A stretch of DNA of 64,000 nucleotides from Acidobacteriota bacterium (lineage in GTDB: Bacteria; Acidobacteriota; Blastocatellia; UBA7656), in contig JBBPIG010000015.1 in NCBI GenBank assembly GCA_038040445.1, positions 62,001 to 126,000 on the forward strand, read 5' to 3'. How positions within the stretch are numbered: position 1 is the stretch's first letter; each line of letters begins with the position of its first letter. Under the pieces are notes generated by a model. That model ran no database searches and was not told the origin of the DNA. It saw nothing but the letters and a program-made list of their open reading frames with translations. Below, piece by piece: positions 7,148 to 16,844 of the stretch. A program made the position numbers and the translations under genes.

Positions 7148-9859
7148 TTGATCGCAAAAATCATGGACGACAAGGACTACGCTATCGGTCTTTATGGCTC
7201 CTCGTCAGCACCGGCTCACCAAATTCGCCCGACTAACCAATTCATCGAGTGGAAGAAGGAATCGACGGAGCATTCGATCCCTTATCATTTCCGCCGGCAA
7301 GCGCGCGCGCTTCCACACCGCCCGGCTGTAAAGATCGGCGAATACCAAGCGACTTATGAAGCCCTCGACAAGGCTTCCAACCGTGTCGCGCAGGCGATCC
7401 TCGCGAAGCGCGTTGAGTCCCAACAGGCAATCGCCCTGGTTCTGGGGAACGACGCTCAGATGTTCGAGGCCATTCTGGGCGCGCTGAAGGCCGGCAAGTT
7501 TTACGTCCCGCTCGACCCCTCCTACCCCATTGAGCGGAATAGATACATCGCGGATGATGCGGGCGCGGACCTCATTGTCACCAACACCAAATACCTGCCC
7601 CAGGCTGCTCCCCTGGTCAAAGCCGGGAACGAACTAGTCAATCTTGATGAAATAGGTCCCGATGTTATCGATGAGGATCCCGACCTCTACATAGGGACGG
7701 ATGACATTGCGTTTATACACTACACGTCCGGCACAACCGGACAACCCAAAGGTGTGATCTACACTCACCGAAACGTGCAGCACATCGTCCTGCGCTATAC
7801 GAACGGCCAGCACATATCCGCAGATGACCGGCTGCTGCTCTTATCCTCCTACAGCTACGGCGCATCGGTGGGAAACATCTTCGCCGGCCTGTTGAATGGA
7901 GCGGCTGTGTCTGTTTTTGATATTAAGGAGGAAGGCCACGACTGGCTCGCGCGCTTTCTTATTAACGAAGACGTATCGATCTACTATTCGGTCCCGACCG
8001 TCTTTCGTCATTTCGCGGAGGGCCTCAAGGGCGACGAAGTATTTCCCAAGCTGCGAATCATCAGATTAGGCGGAGAGACCGTCTATAAGAGTGATGTGGA
8101 GTTATACAAGAAGCACTTTCACGACGGTTGCCTCTTGCACGTAGGCTTCGGGACTACGGAGACCAACCTCGCGCGCGAGTTTTTCTTCGACAGGCATACT
8201 GAGTGCCGGACTGATGTCGCGCCGATCGGTTATCCGGTCGAAGATGTTGAAGTGCTCCTGCTCGATGAGAGTGGCGAAACGGTTGGCTTCGATCGCGTAG
8301 GCGAGATAGCCGTGCGGAGTCGCTACATCTCCCCCGGCTACTGGCGCAGGCCGGAGCTTACAAAACAGTTCTTCCTCCCGGATACAGCCGACGCGAAGTC
8401 ACAGATCTATCTCACCGGCGACCTGGGACGCATGCGGCGCGACGGATGCCTGATACACGCCGGCCGTAAAGATTCTCAACTGAAGGTCCGAGGATTCCGC
8501 ATTGAAGCCTCAGAGATCGAAGCAGCCCTTTTGAACTTGAAGGGGGTAAAAGAAGCTGTCGTCGTGGCGCGCGACTTTCCCGCCGGGCAAAAGCGATTGG
8601 CCGCCTTCTTAGTTCCCGAAAAGGGTTCGAAGATCAATCCCGCCGATTTGCGCACCGCCCTGCGAACGTCAATGCCGGACTTCATGATTCCCACGGACTT
8701 CATGACGCTTGATGAGCTCCCGCGCACGCCGGGCGGGAAAATAGACCGCGGCCAGTTACAGAATCTATCGCCGGCCCGTCCAAAGGCTCAAAGCGATTTC
8801 ATAGCCCCGGCCAATTCCGTTGAGGCGCGGCTTAAGCAGTTATGGGAACAGGTCCTGGATGTCCGACCTGTTGGTGTAGCAGACGACTTCTTTGACCTGG
8901 GGGGTGATTCTCTTGCGGCAGCCGAGTTATTTGCCGCGATAGCGGCGATCTACGGCAGAGAGCTTCCACCCTCGACTCTGTTGCAGGCGTCGACCATCGA
9001 GCAGGTAGCAAGGCTTATCGACGCAGGGCAAGGCGAAGACTCATCGCTCGTCCCTATTCAACCGGCCGGCTCCGAGGCGCCGTTTTTCTGCGTGCATGGC
9101 ATCGGCGGAGATGTGATTTCATTCCGGCACCTGGCCCAACATCTCGGCGACGATCAGCCGTTTCATGGGTTGCGAGCGAGGGCTGGCGACGTGAGCACCC
9201 TAAGCGTTGAAGCGATGGCCGCGCACTATATTACGGAGATGCAGCGTCTCCAGCCCGAGGGCGCCTACTTCTTCGGCGGGTACTCATTCGGCGGGACTAT
9301 CGCTTTTGAGATGGCCCGACAGTTAGTCGGGCAGGGTAAGACGGTCGGGCTACTCGCTTTGTTTGACACCTACGGCCCGGGCTATCCGAAGCTCTTGCCC
9401 GTAAGGGAGAGGGCGTCAATTCATTTGAAGGCACTTCTACGCGCCGAACCGTCTGAGAAGTTGAGCTACTTGCGCGAGCGATTTGCGATCAACGCAATCA
9501 GGATCAAGAAGAGCGTCAGGAGACTCTCATATCAGCAAGGCGTGAGGGCTCGGCGCAGACCGGGCGCAGGTATGACCGGAGATCTTAAGGCAGCCCGGCA
9601 GCGCGCTCTCTGGGACTATTTGCCAAAGCCCTATGATGGCAGGCTTGATTTGTTTAGGGCCGCTAATCAGAAGCCAATCTGGCGCCCTGACCCTGTTTTA
9701 GGGTGGGGCGGGTTAGCGCGCGGCGGCATTCAAGTGCACGACATACCCGGCGATCACACTTCAATCATTGGAGAACCAAACGTATCGATACTCGCTCGGA
9801 GCCTACGGGAGTGTCTGAGCAAAGCCCGGCACGATGAGGTCACCCTGACCCTTCAATGA
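7148..9859 (+). CDS. NRPS-like protein: adenylation, carrier and thioesterase domains
   Basis: A 903-residue single-module synthetase without a condensation domain. The adenylation domain (about 40-550) shows YTSGTTGQPKGV, FGTTETN, YLTGDLGRM, GRKDSQLKVRGFRIE and PRTPGGKID. The carrier domain has the phosphopantetheine Ser in DDFFDLGGDSL (near 590). The C-terminal alpha/beta thioesterase has FCVHGIGG and the nucleophile elbow GYSFGG. In core A4 the sequence is SYSYGASVGN where amino-acid-activating domains have an Asp (FDxS); with Gly there the substrate may lack an alpha-amino group. The start may be TTG 7148 or ATG 7163; neither has an ideal ribosome site. The stop overlaps the next gene. 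Product unknown: a soluble enzyme that may dimerise or release an acyl group. Confidence 0.88.
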   Translation: MIAKIMDDKDYAIGLYGSSSAPAHQIRPTNQFIEWKKESTEHSIPYHFRRQARALPHRPAVKIGEYQATYEALDKASNRVAQAILAKRVESQQAIALVLGNDAQMFEAILGALKAGKFYVPLDPSYPIERNRYIADDAGADLIVTNTKYLPQAAPLVKAGNELVNLDEIGPDVIDEDPDLYIGTDDIAFIHYTSGTTGQPKGVIYTHRNVQHIVLRYTNGQHISADDRLLLLSSYSYGASVGNIFAGLLNGAAVSVFDIKEEGHDWLARFLINEDVSIYYSVPTVFRHFAEGLKGDEVFPKLRIIRLGGETVYKSDVELYKKHFHDGCLLHVGFGTTETNLAREFFFDRHTECRTDVAPIGYPVEDVEVLLLDESGETVGFDRVGEIAVRSRYISPGYWRRPELTKQFFLPDTADAKSQIYLTGDLGRMRRDGCLIHAGRKDSQLKVRGFRIEASEIEAALLNLKGVKEAVVVARDFPAGQKRLAAFLVPEKGSKINPADLRTALRTSMPDFMIPTDFMTLDELPRTPGGKIDRGQLQNLSPARPKAQSDFIAPANSVEARLKQLWEQVLDVRPVGVADDFFDLGGDSLAAAELFAAIAAIYGRELPPSTLLQASTIEQVARLIDAGQGEDSSLVPIQPAGSEAPFFCVHGIGGDVISFRHLAQHLGDDQPFHGLRARAGDVSTLSVEAMAAHYITEMQRLQPEGAYFFGGYSFGGTIAFEMARQLVGQGKTVGLLALFDTYGPGYPKLLPVRERASIHLKALLRAEPSEKLSYLRERFAINAIRIKKSVRRLSYQQGVRARRRPGAGMTGDLKAARQRALWDYLPKPYDGRLDLFRAANQKPIWRPDPVLGWGGLARGGIQVHDIPGDHTSIIGEPNVSILARSLRECLSKARHDEVTLTLQ

Positions 9860-10284
9860 GAGTACTCGTAGTGAACAAAAAGAAAGAATTGAAACGAGAG
9901 TACCAACAGAATCATACCCCGATGGGTATCTACCAGATCCGCAACACCGCCAATGACAAAGTCTTCATCGGCACGGCCCTTAATCTTCCGGGCGTACTCA
10001 ACGGGCAGAAATTTCAACTAAGCGCGGGGTCTCATCTGAACAAGAGACTTCAGGCCGATTGGAATGAGTTCGGTAGCGAAAGCTTCACCTTTGAAATTCT
10101 CGATGAGCTCTCGGCTACGGAAGGGCCCTCTCATGACTATCGAGCAGACCTGGCGTTCTTGGAAGAGTTTTGGCTTGAGACGGTGCAACCCTACGGCGAG
10201 CGTGGATACAACGAGAAGAAAAAAGACAAAGAAGAGATGCTGAGACTCATTGCCCAGAACAGGCTATCGAAACAATCAAAATGA
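9856..10284 (+). CDS. GIY-YIG domain protein
   Basis: A 142-residue protein whose ATG overlaps the TGA of the NRPS-like gene (ATGA), so the two are translationally coupled; a GTG at 9871 is the alternative start. The nuclease-fold signature is MGIYQIRN with VFIGTA, later WNEFGSESFTFEILDEL, and an acidic residue in LAFLEEFWLETVQPYGERGYNEKKK consistent with the metal-binding Glu. Stand-alone GIY-YIG proteins of this form are widespread and poorly understood. Coupling to an NRPS-like gene is unusual and may be a local accident. Confidence 0.85.
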   Translation: MRVLVVNKKKELKREYQQNHTPMGIYQIRNTANDKVFIGTALNLPGVLNGQKFQLSAGSHLNKRLQADWNEFGSESFTFEILDELSATEGPSHDYRADLAFLEEFWLETVQPYGERGYNEKKKDKEEMLRLIAQNRLSKQSK

Positions 10285-10392
10285 GGCCAGACTTGCTGGC
10301 CGCAAGCAGTCATCGTGTGCGACACTCGGAGCTTGCCAAGGCCGGCCGGCTTGGCGCCATACGGCGCGCATACTTTGAAAAAGTCGGGGCGG

Positions 10393-11640
10393 TCACTTCA
10401 ACCCATCGCGAGCGCCTTTGTTGGCGGTCTCGGCCTCTTCTATGGCTCCGCTCATCGCGGCTATCTCGCTCTCAGATTTCAACTCGGGCTTGAGTGTCCG
10501 CAGCGTTTGCAAGTGTTTATCCGTCGAGTCGCGCAGAAACGCTAACGCCTTTGGCAACGCGGAGCTCTTCGGGTTGCGCTCGTATGCGTCTTCGAGCTTC
10601 GCGATGCATTCCGAGATGGCCCGCGCATAGTGACGAAGCAGTTCCGCGCGGCTCACCTTCGGCACTGCGCCCCATTCGCGCTCTTCTTCTTCAACTTTCT
10701 TTTCATCCTTTTTGTCGGTGCGCGCCGGCGCCGGTCCAACAATCGCGTTGAGCCTGCGGTCCGCAATCTTCATGAAAACCTTAACGCGCGCGTCCGCCGC
10801 CTGAGCCTCCCGCACGTGGTTGTCTTCTTCATCAGTCAGGTAATCGACGGGCGTTTGCCCGTGCGCGCTACCCGCTTTGAAGTCAACCGCCGCGAGCTTC
10901 ATGACCGGACTCTTACGATCAGCAAGCGCCGCCCGTTGGAAATTCATGTTTCTTCGAAAGGTCATCACGCCGAATACCAGTGGTGGAGCCGGCGGGTTCT
11001 TAGCCGGAGCTTCCTTGGGCGGCGGTTCGCTCTTAGGTTTCTTCTCCTCGTCGGGATCTTTCAACACATCCCCGGAAGCAAACGCCTCGTTCAGCGCTTG
11101 CACTCGGAGCTGCTTCGCGCGCTTCAGCGCGGCCTCCGCGAATACTTCGCGCTCGCCCGGGAACAATCGGTAGATCGTCTCGAGGATTTTTATTTGCCTG
11201 TACAGAGTCTGCTCGACCTTTTTCGCAAGGTCCCGTTTGCCTTCTCGAATCGCGAACGCTTCCTTCAACGCCGCGGCCGCAGCTTTGGTGTAGATGTCCA
11301 GCTCCAACTCAGCCGCGCTGTGGTTGTTGGCCTTGATCGCGTTACCCGCCACCTGGAGATGCGCGTCTGAAATCTTGAGATATGCGTCCACAAGCTTTTT
11401 CGGATTGTTGGCCTGTGCCAGGAACGCCTTATCAACCGGCGAGAGCAGTTGGCTAAGCGGTCTGGGATCCACTGGCAGCGGAGGTTCGGGGAGTTGCGCG
11501 CGGGAGCTTGCTGCCGTTACCGAGAACACACAAACGGCCATCACCAGACGAAATAACCTGACGGCGGCAACGCTGCTCGTCCGGCTGGATCCTCCCGTCT
11601 GGTGGTTTATTTTCCTTTTGGCTTGCCCGCTGATTTGCAT
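10393..11640 (-). CDS. Exported helical protein of unknown function
   Basis: A 415-residue protein with an N-terminal hydrophobic segment (LVMAVCVFSVTAASSRAQ) that looks like a cleaved signal; translation may start later than the first Met. The mature part is largely helical and charged, with a Lys/Glu/Pro linker near 200-220 (EEKKPKSEPPPKEAP) and a second acidic stretch near 315. No known domain is recognised. It overlaps the 3' end of the upstream TPR gene by 34 bp, so the two are one transcript and may work together in the periplasm. Confidence 0.7.
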   Translation of the reverse strand: MQISGQAKRKINHQTGGSSRTSSVAAVRLFRLVMAVCVFSVTAASSRAQLPEPPLPVDPRPLSQLLSPVDKAFLAQANNPKKLVDAYLKISDAHLQVAGNAIKANNHSAAELELDIYTKAAAAALKEAFAIREGKRDLAKKVEQTLYRQIKILETIYRLFPGEREVFAEAALKRAKQLRVQALNEAFASGDVLKDPDEEKKPKSEPPPKEAPAKNPPAPPLVFGVMTFRRNMNFQRAALADRKSPVMKLAAVDFKAGSAHGQTPVDYLTDEEDNHVREAQAADARVKVFMKIADRRLNAIVGPAPARTDKKDEKKVEEEEREWGAVPKVSRAELLRHYARAISECIAKLEDAYERNPKSSALPKALAFLRDSTDKHLQTLRTLKPELKSESEIAAMSGAIEEAETANKGARDGLK

Positions 11641-13034
11641 TTGCCTTCTTTGATCAACCTCTGCAACTGGGCGGATCTCGTGTTTGCCTCTTCGACTTCG
11701 TTTTTGTTCGCGGCCGGGTCGGCCCTGCGCACGTATTCCTGATAAGCCCTGAGAGCTTGCTGGCAGTCGCCGAGATGGTCCAGCGAGATTGCCAGAAAAT
11801 AATAGCTGGCCGATACATCAGGCCGAGCGTGGATGATCCAGATGAATTCACGCGCCGCTTCCGGGTATTGCTTCAGCTTAAAATGCGCCGTCGCCAGGCT
11901 GGCGTGCGCGGGATAGTTGTCAGCCTCGCGAGCTATCGCTTCTCCCAGTACCGGCAACGCGGCTTCGACCTGCAGCGAGCGCACAAGCGAGGCTCCCAAC
12001 TGAGCCCGCACTCGATTGTTGCCGGGATCTGCTTCGATCGATCGCTTATAGTAATCCGCCGCCTGCGCAGGCTTCTCTTTGAAAAAGAAGTCGCCGGCTT
12101 TGGCCAACAGTTTCGCGTCTGCCGGCTTGGCGGCAAGCACGCGAGTCATCTCCATCTCGGCTTCCTGGCCCTGCCCGTTATCAGCCATCAAGCAAGCCAT
12201 CTCCGCGCGGATCGCGAAGTCGTCAGGTTTCTCCAGGAGCAATCTACGATAGAGCTGAATCGCCGCCTGCAACTGGCCCGCGCGCGCGTGTAGCTCGGCG
12301 AGCTTGACGGCAAGCCCGCGTGAAGGCTGAGCGCGATACGCCGCGCTATATTCTTCGATCGCCTTTGCAAAATCACCGCGGGTTTCCAGCAAACGCGCGC
12401 GGCCTTCGTGAGCCGTGGCGTTGTTTGCGTCCAGCTCGATTGCGCGCGAGTAATCCGCAAACGCCTCTGCCGATTTTCCGAGCCGCTCCTCGGCAACTCC
12501 GGCCAGCGCGTATGCAAGCGGCGCCTCTTCGCGTTGTTCGATGGCAACACGCAGGTGCTCGATCGCGCGCGCGGGCTCGCCCGACTTGAGAAGCGCACTC
12601 GCCAAATAGACGCGAACGCCCGGCAGTTTCGGGTCCAGTTCGACGGCGCGCGCAAGCGCGCGCGTGGCATCTTCGGTCTGTCCTCGATCAAGCCAAATCT
12701 GTCCCAGGCTGCGATGAGCCCGCGCAAAACTGGGCTCGAGCTGAATGACTTTTTTCAGGTCGGTTTCGGCTTCGGGCTCGCGGCCGAGCTTGAGCAACGC
12801 GGTGGCTCGCTGATAGTAGGCTTGAAACAAAGAGGGGTCAGCCACGATGGCCGTTGTATAGAACCTCACCGCTGAGTTGAGGTCGCCACGCTGCTGAGCG
12901 TTTTGTCCTTCATCAAAAGCCGCAGCCGCGCTGTGTTTGCTGTCGGCCGAGGTGGCGCGGGGCGATTGCGCGAATGCGACGCGCGAGGGAAAGACAACCA
13001 AAATAACCGAAGCTGCTACGGCCAGGAGACGCAT
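11607..13034 (-). CDS. Exported TPR-repeat protein
   Basis: A 475-residue scaffold-type protein. A signal peptide (MRLLAVAASVILVVFPSRVAFAQ) is followed by about ten tetratricopeptide units, recognisable from spaced A..A...Y..AI..DP patterns such as AVRFYTTAIVADPSLFQAYYQRA and AFADYSRAIELDANNATAHEGRA. There is no catalytic domain. The C-terminus is Lys-rich. TPR arrays bind other proteins, and the overlapping downstream gene is the natural candidate partner. Probably periplasmic. Confidence 0.85.
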   Translation of the reverse strand: MRLLAVAASVILVVFPSRVAFAQSPRATSADSKHSAAAAFDEGQNAQQRGDLNSAVRFYTTAIVADPSLFQAYYQRATALLKLGREPEAETDLKKVIQLEPSFARAHRSLGQIWLDRGQTEDATRALARAVELDPKLPGVRVYLASALLKSGEPARAIEHLRVAIEQREEAPLAYALAGVAEERLGKSAEAFADYSRAIELDANNATAHEGRARLLETRGDFAKAIEEYSAAYRAQPSRGLAVKLAELHARAGQLQAAIQLYRRLLLEKPDDFAIRAEMACLMADNGQGQEAEMEMTRVLAAKPADAKLLAKAGDFFFKEKPAQAADYYKRSIEADPGNNRVRAQLGASLVRSLQVEAALPVLGEAIAREADNYPAHASLATAHFKLKQYPEAAREFIWIIHARPDVSASYYFLAISLDHLGDCQQALRAYQEYVRRADPAANKNEVEEANTRSAQLQRLIKEGKCKSAGKPKGK

Positions 13035-13258
13035 TGCTCTTACAACCTCGGATCGATCATAGCACCTGCATTATCGGCCTTCAACGGCGGCGCCGTCCGC
13101 GTTACTTGGACTGCGCCGCCCTCGACCAGGCTGTATCATCTATCGAGCAATCGGCTGCGCATTGGTTTGGTAGCAACGTTGACGGCAGTATCCAAAAGCG
13201 CAGCCGATGCTTTGTCGAAGCAATTCGCGGCTCGAAGGCGGCGCGCTCCAAGTTATGT

Positions 13259-15097
13259 CTACGGCTTGTGTTCGTGCAGCCTGAGCTGCGCGATTAACGC
13301 GGGAACAATTTCCGCCCAGTCCCCAACGATGCCGAAGTCGGCTGTATGAAATATCTCTGCGTTCGCGTCGATATTGATTGCCACGATTGTGCCCGCTTGC
13401 TGGATGCCGATCGTGTGGTTGAGCGCGCCCCGCACACCGATGCCGACGTAGAGCGCCGGCGACACAACCCTGCCTGTCAGCCCGATCTGTTGATGCCGTG
13501 GAAGCCAGCCCTGATCGACGACCCGCCGCGTCGCGCCTATTTGCGCGCCCAGCGCTCGCGCCAGGGCTTCGATCGCGACAAGGTTCTCCGGTCCGCCGAT
13601 TCCCGTGCCTACACAGACGATTCTCTCCGATTCATCAAGCTCGGCGACTTCCAGCGGGACCTCTTTGCGAACCTCGATCAGGCGCGCCCGCCGATCAAGA
13701 AGCTTCGGCATCGCAACATCGATCACTTCGGCAGTCCGCGACCGGTTAGGGGCAGCGGCTCGAAGCATTCCCGGTTTCACAGTCGCGATCTGCGGCAGAG
13801 TTCGAGAGTAGATCAGCGCGATGATGTTGCCGCCGAACGCGGGCTTGTGCTGGACCAGCGCTCCGTGTTCGTTGACGTCGAGGTCTATGCAGTCAGCGGT
13901 CAGCCCCACGCCAAGGCGCGCTGCAACCCTCGGCGCCAGGTCTCGCCCGTTTGCCGTCGAAGGAAGCAGGACGACGGCCGGGCTGTAGCTGTTGATCGCG
14001 CCGGCCAGCAGCGACGTGTACGCGGCAGTCGTATATCTGGTCAGTAGTTCGTCTTCGGCGAGATAGATTCTATCCGCGCCGTGAGCCGCCAGAGTTTTAG
14101 CGTGAGTGGTCACGTCAGCTCCGGCCACGAACGCCGCGAGCCGCGCGTTGAGCATTCTCGCCAGCTCAATCCCCTTCCCCAGCAACTCGAAGCTCACGCG
14201 ACGGAGCTTGCCGTCGAGCAACTCTGCTACCGCCCACACTTCACCTCCGCTCGAGGATTCGAGGGTGGCATTCGGCGCCGGTTCAATCTCACGTCCATCT
14301 GTTCTGTCGCTCAAAGCGCCGCGCGCTTCGAGCCACTCTATCAACTTCGCCGCCTTCTCTTCCGCGTTTGCGCCTTCGATCATCTCGACCTGCCGGGTTC
14401 GCGCAATCGACCTGATCTCTTGCACCCAGGTCGGCGAGCCTGAGAATCCGAATATGCTGGTATCGGCAGATAGTTCGGCGGCAGTGACTTCGACGATGGG
14501 CTTCGCGCGCCCGGCCTCGAGTTGAGGCTCTTTGACTTTGATCGGACGGATGAGCCGCTCAGCGGCTGTCAGTAACACCGGCAAGTCGCACTCGATCGTT
14601 TCGAAACCATCGTCGGTCTCGCGCTCGATCGTGAGGTGCTTGTGATCTTCGCTCAACTCGAGCCTGGTCGCGCCGGTCACTTGCGGCAGATCGAGCATCT
14701 CGGCAAGCTCGGGACCGACTTGCCCGGTCTCGGCGTCAACACTGTACTTGCCGCAGAAGATGATGTCGTAGTGTTCGCGCCGAAGTGCAAGCGCGAGCGC
14801 TCGCGCGGTCGCAAGCGTATCGGATCCGGCGAAGGCTTTATCGACCAGATGTATCGCCCTATCAGCGCCGGCCCCGAGACATTCGACCAACGCGTCGCGA
14901 GCTTGTGGCGGACCCATGGTGAAGACCACAACCTCGCCGCCGCATACGTCGCGCAGGCGAATTGCTTCGGCGAGCGCCCGCCGGTCGAAGGGGTTTACCG
15001 AGTTGGGCACGCCTTCTCTGACGATGGTGTTTGTTTCGGGGTTGAACTTAATCTCGGCGACTTCGGGAACTTGCTTTATGCAGACGATCAGCCTCAT
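13259..15097 (-). CDS. Fused electron transfer flavoprotein, beta-alpha
   Basis: A 612-residue fusion of both ETF subunits in one chain. Residues 1 to about 260 are EtfB: MRLIVCIKQVPEVAEIKF, NPFDRRALAEAIRLRD and DIIFCGKYSVDAETGQVGPE with LLTAAERLIRP. Residues from about 285 are EtfA: VWAVAELLDGKLRRVSFELLG, LLPSTANGRDLAPRVAARLG, and the FAD-binding GATRRVVDQGWLPRHQQIG then SPALYVGIGVRGALNHTIG. Normally etfB and etfA are separate adjacent genes. The protein should pass electrons from acyl-CoA or similar dehydrogenases to a quinone oxidoreductase in the cytoplasm. The join is continuous with no stop or frameshift. Confidence 0.93.
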   Translation of the reverse strand: MRLIVCIKQVPEVAEIKFNPETNTIVREGVPNSVNPFDRRALAEAIRLRDVCGGEVVVFTMGPPQARDALVECLGAGADRAIHLVDKAFAGSDTLATARALALALRREHYDIIFCGKYSVDAETGQVGPELAEMLDLPQVTGATRLELSEDHKHLTIERETDDGFETIECDLPVLLTAAERLIRPIKVKEPQLEAGRAKPIVEVTAAELSADTSIFGFSGSPTWVQEIRSIARTRQVEMIEGANAEEKAAKLIEWLEARGALSDRTDGREIEPAPNATLESSSGGEVWAVAELLDGKLRRVSFELLGKGIELARMLNARLAAFVAGADVTTHAKTLAAHGADRIYLAEDELLTRYTTAAYTSLLAGAINSYSPAVVLLPSTANGRDLAPRVAARLGVGLTADCIDLDVNEHGALVQHKPAFGGNIIALIYSRTLPQIATVKPGMLRAAAPNRSRTAEVIDVAMPKLLDRRARLIEVRKEVPLEVAELDESERIVCVGTGIGGPENLVAIEALARALGAQIGATRRVVDQGWLPRHQQIGLTGRVVSPALYVGIGVRGALNHTIGIQQAGTIVAINIDANAEIFHTADFGIVGDWAEIVPALIAQLRLHEHKP

Positions 15098-15113
15098 TGA
15101 GTAACCTTAGGCG

Positions 15114-15200
15114 AATAGACCGCGGATTAGACGGATGCGACGGATTCCCACTGATCTGATCCGTGCAAATCCGTCGCATCCGTCTAATCCGTGGTCTATT
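15114..15200. repeat. Large hairpin, 33-bp arms
   Basis: Bases 15114-15146 and 15168-15200 are reverse complements with one mismatch, separated by 21 bases. The arms are built of the iterated words GGATTAGACGGATG and CGACGGATT. The right arm covers the stop codon of the phosphatase-like gene. It may act as a transcription barrier or be a mobile palindrome family. Confidence 0.9.
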
Positions 15201-16647
15201 TCTTCGTTGTCTTTTTCTTTCTCTGCTTTGGGTCGGGCGGTGGGATGATTCCCGGCTTGAGCAGTTCCGCGATTGGTGTTCCTTCCGCATTCGAGAAACT
15301 CAATCCCAAAACCGCGGCGGCGGTTGGTCCTATATCGATCATTCGCGCGAGCGCCATCTTCGCGCCGACCCTCGCGCCCGCGCCATACACGATCAGCGAC
15401 GAGCGCATGTCAGCTCGGGTAGGCAACTGACCATGCGTTCCGCGATAGTCTTTGGCGTCGTGAGTCTCCGGCCCGGTCAGTTCTTCGCCGAATGAAATGC
15501 CGGGCGCCGCGTCCAGCATCAGCACAGCAGTCGGGACTGCTTGCATCCGTTTCATCTCTGCCTGGTTCAACACCCGGTTGATCGGACCTTTGCTCGCAGC
15601 CAACCGGTTGAAGATCGATGTCACCTTCGCGGCGGTCTCTTTGTCAGCCGGGTCGCGCAGCACGATGGCGCACGAGCCGCCTGCGGGCCACGCCGCGGCT
15701 TTCCAATCCGTAGGCTTTCCGTCCGCCCCCAGCGTTATGAGTTTCTCCTTGACCAGTGTGACGTTCGGCTCGAACTTCCGGGTCACTTCGGCGAAGCCGT
15801 GATCCGAAACAAGAAAGAAAGTCGTCCGATCAAAGATGCCCGCCTTGCGCGTAGCTTCGATGATGCGGCCAACGTAGCCATCCATTCGCTCGGTTGTTGC
15901 GGCCGCGGCCGGCGTGCGCGGACCGATCTTGTGATGCACATCGTCGAGCGCGATAACGTGAATCAGCATCAAGTTGGGCTTGTAGGTGTTGATGATGTAC
16001 TCGCTGATCGCCGCGCGCCGTCCGTCGGTAGTGTTGTCGCCTCCCGACCCGCCGGCGAGCGCTTTCTCGAGCAGCCCTGGCGTCGAGTACTGAGCAGTGC
16101 GCTTTCCGGTCGGTGGATTTTCCTTCGGGTCGGCAATCTCGGGAACGCTGTAGTCGATGTCCGCTCCAACAGTCACCGGCCAACCGACATTCGCGGTTAT
16201 CAGTCCCGCTTTCTTCGCGATGCTCCATAGCGTTTCGGTTTTCAGAGCCTCGGCGAACCAATACCACTCGCGAGTCTGAGGCTCAGTCGGGGCCTCAAAT
16301 ATCCGGTTCTGAACTATGCCGTGCACGGCCGGGCGCACTCCGGTAATCATGGTTGTGTGAGCCGGATAAGTCACCGACGGAAATATGCCCTCGACTCCTT
16401 CGGCATAAGCGCCTCCGAGTTTCATCTGCACAAGACTGGGGACTCGCAGCCCAAGCCGCGCAGGCTCCAGATAGTAATCGGGCACCAATCCATCAATCGA
16501 AATCATTATTACGTGAGCATCGCGCCGGGGCGGCGGCGTTGCGGCAGGCTGGTTCTGACTTGCTTGCGGTGACGCCGGCAGGAGCAGCGATGCGAACAAC
16601 AGGCAGATGATTGCGAGTAGCCTGTTCGAGCGAAACAGTTTATTCAT
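15196..16647 (-). CDS. Exported alkaline phosphatase superfamily enzyme (nucleotide pyrophosphatase/phosphodiesterase-like)
   Basis: A 483-residue protein with a signal peptide (cleavage near SPQAS). The metal/nucleophile region reads VIMISIDGLVPDY and FPSVTYPAHTTMITGVRPAVHGI, in which the Thr of SVTYPAH is the expected nucleophile. Further ligands are in LIHVIALDDVHHKIG and FFLVSDHGFAEV, and YRGTHGQLPTRADMRSSL near the C-terminus. It fits type I phosphodiesterase/nucleotide pyrophosphatase-like phosphatases. The substrate is likely a phosphodiester or phosphonate in the periplasm. The C-terminus is Lys-rich and its coding end falls in the palindrome. Confidence 0.9.
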   Translation of the reverse strand: MNKLFRSNRLLAIICLLFASLLLPASPQASQNQPAATPPPRRDAHVIMISIDGLVPDYYLEPARLGLRVPSLVQMKLGGAYAEGVEGIFPSVTYPAHTTMITGVRPAVHGIVQNRIFEAPTEPQTREWYWFAEALKTETLWSIAKKAGLITANVGWPVTVGADIDYSVPEIADPKENPPTGKRTAQYSTPGLLEKALAGGSGGDNTTDGRRAAISEYIINTYKPNLMLIHVIALDDVHHKIGPRTPAAAATTERMDGYVGRIIEATRKAGIFDRTTFFLVSDHGFAEVTRKFEPNVTLVKEKLITLGADGKPTDWKAAAWPAGGSCAIVLRDPADKETAAKVTSIFNRLAASKGPINRVLNQAEMKRMQAVPTAVLMLDAAPGISFGEELTGPETHDAKDYRGTHGQLPTRADMRSSLIVYGAGARVGAKMALARMIDIGPTAAAVLGLSFSNAEGTPIAELLKPGIIPPPDPKQRKKKTTKK

Positions 16648-16844
16648 TGCTGAAGGCCTACCTTCCTTACGAGGATTCGACTGACAGTCGCCAAGCTAAT
16701 GCTTTGATAGTCCGGCGTCAAGTTTGAGGCAGCGTACGTTCATTGCCGAGGATTCGGTTTCTGACATGAGAATCAACCGCTGACCTACGCTCACTGACGT
16801 AACGCTGGTTTTCGCAGACTCAGCGAGAATCCGCGTTAGGTCAC

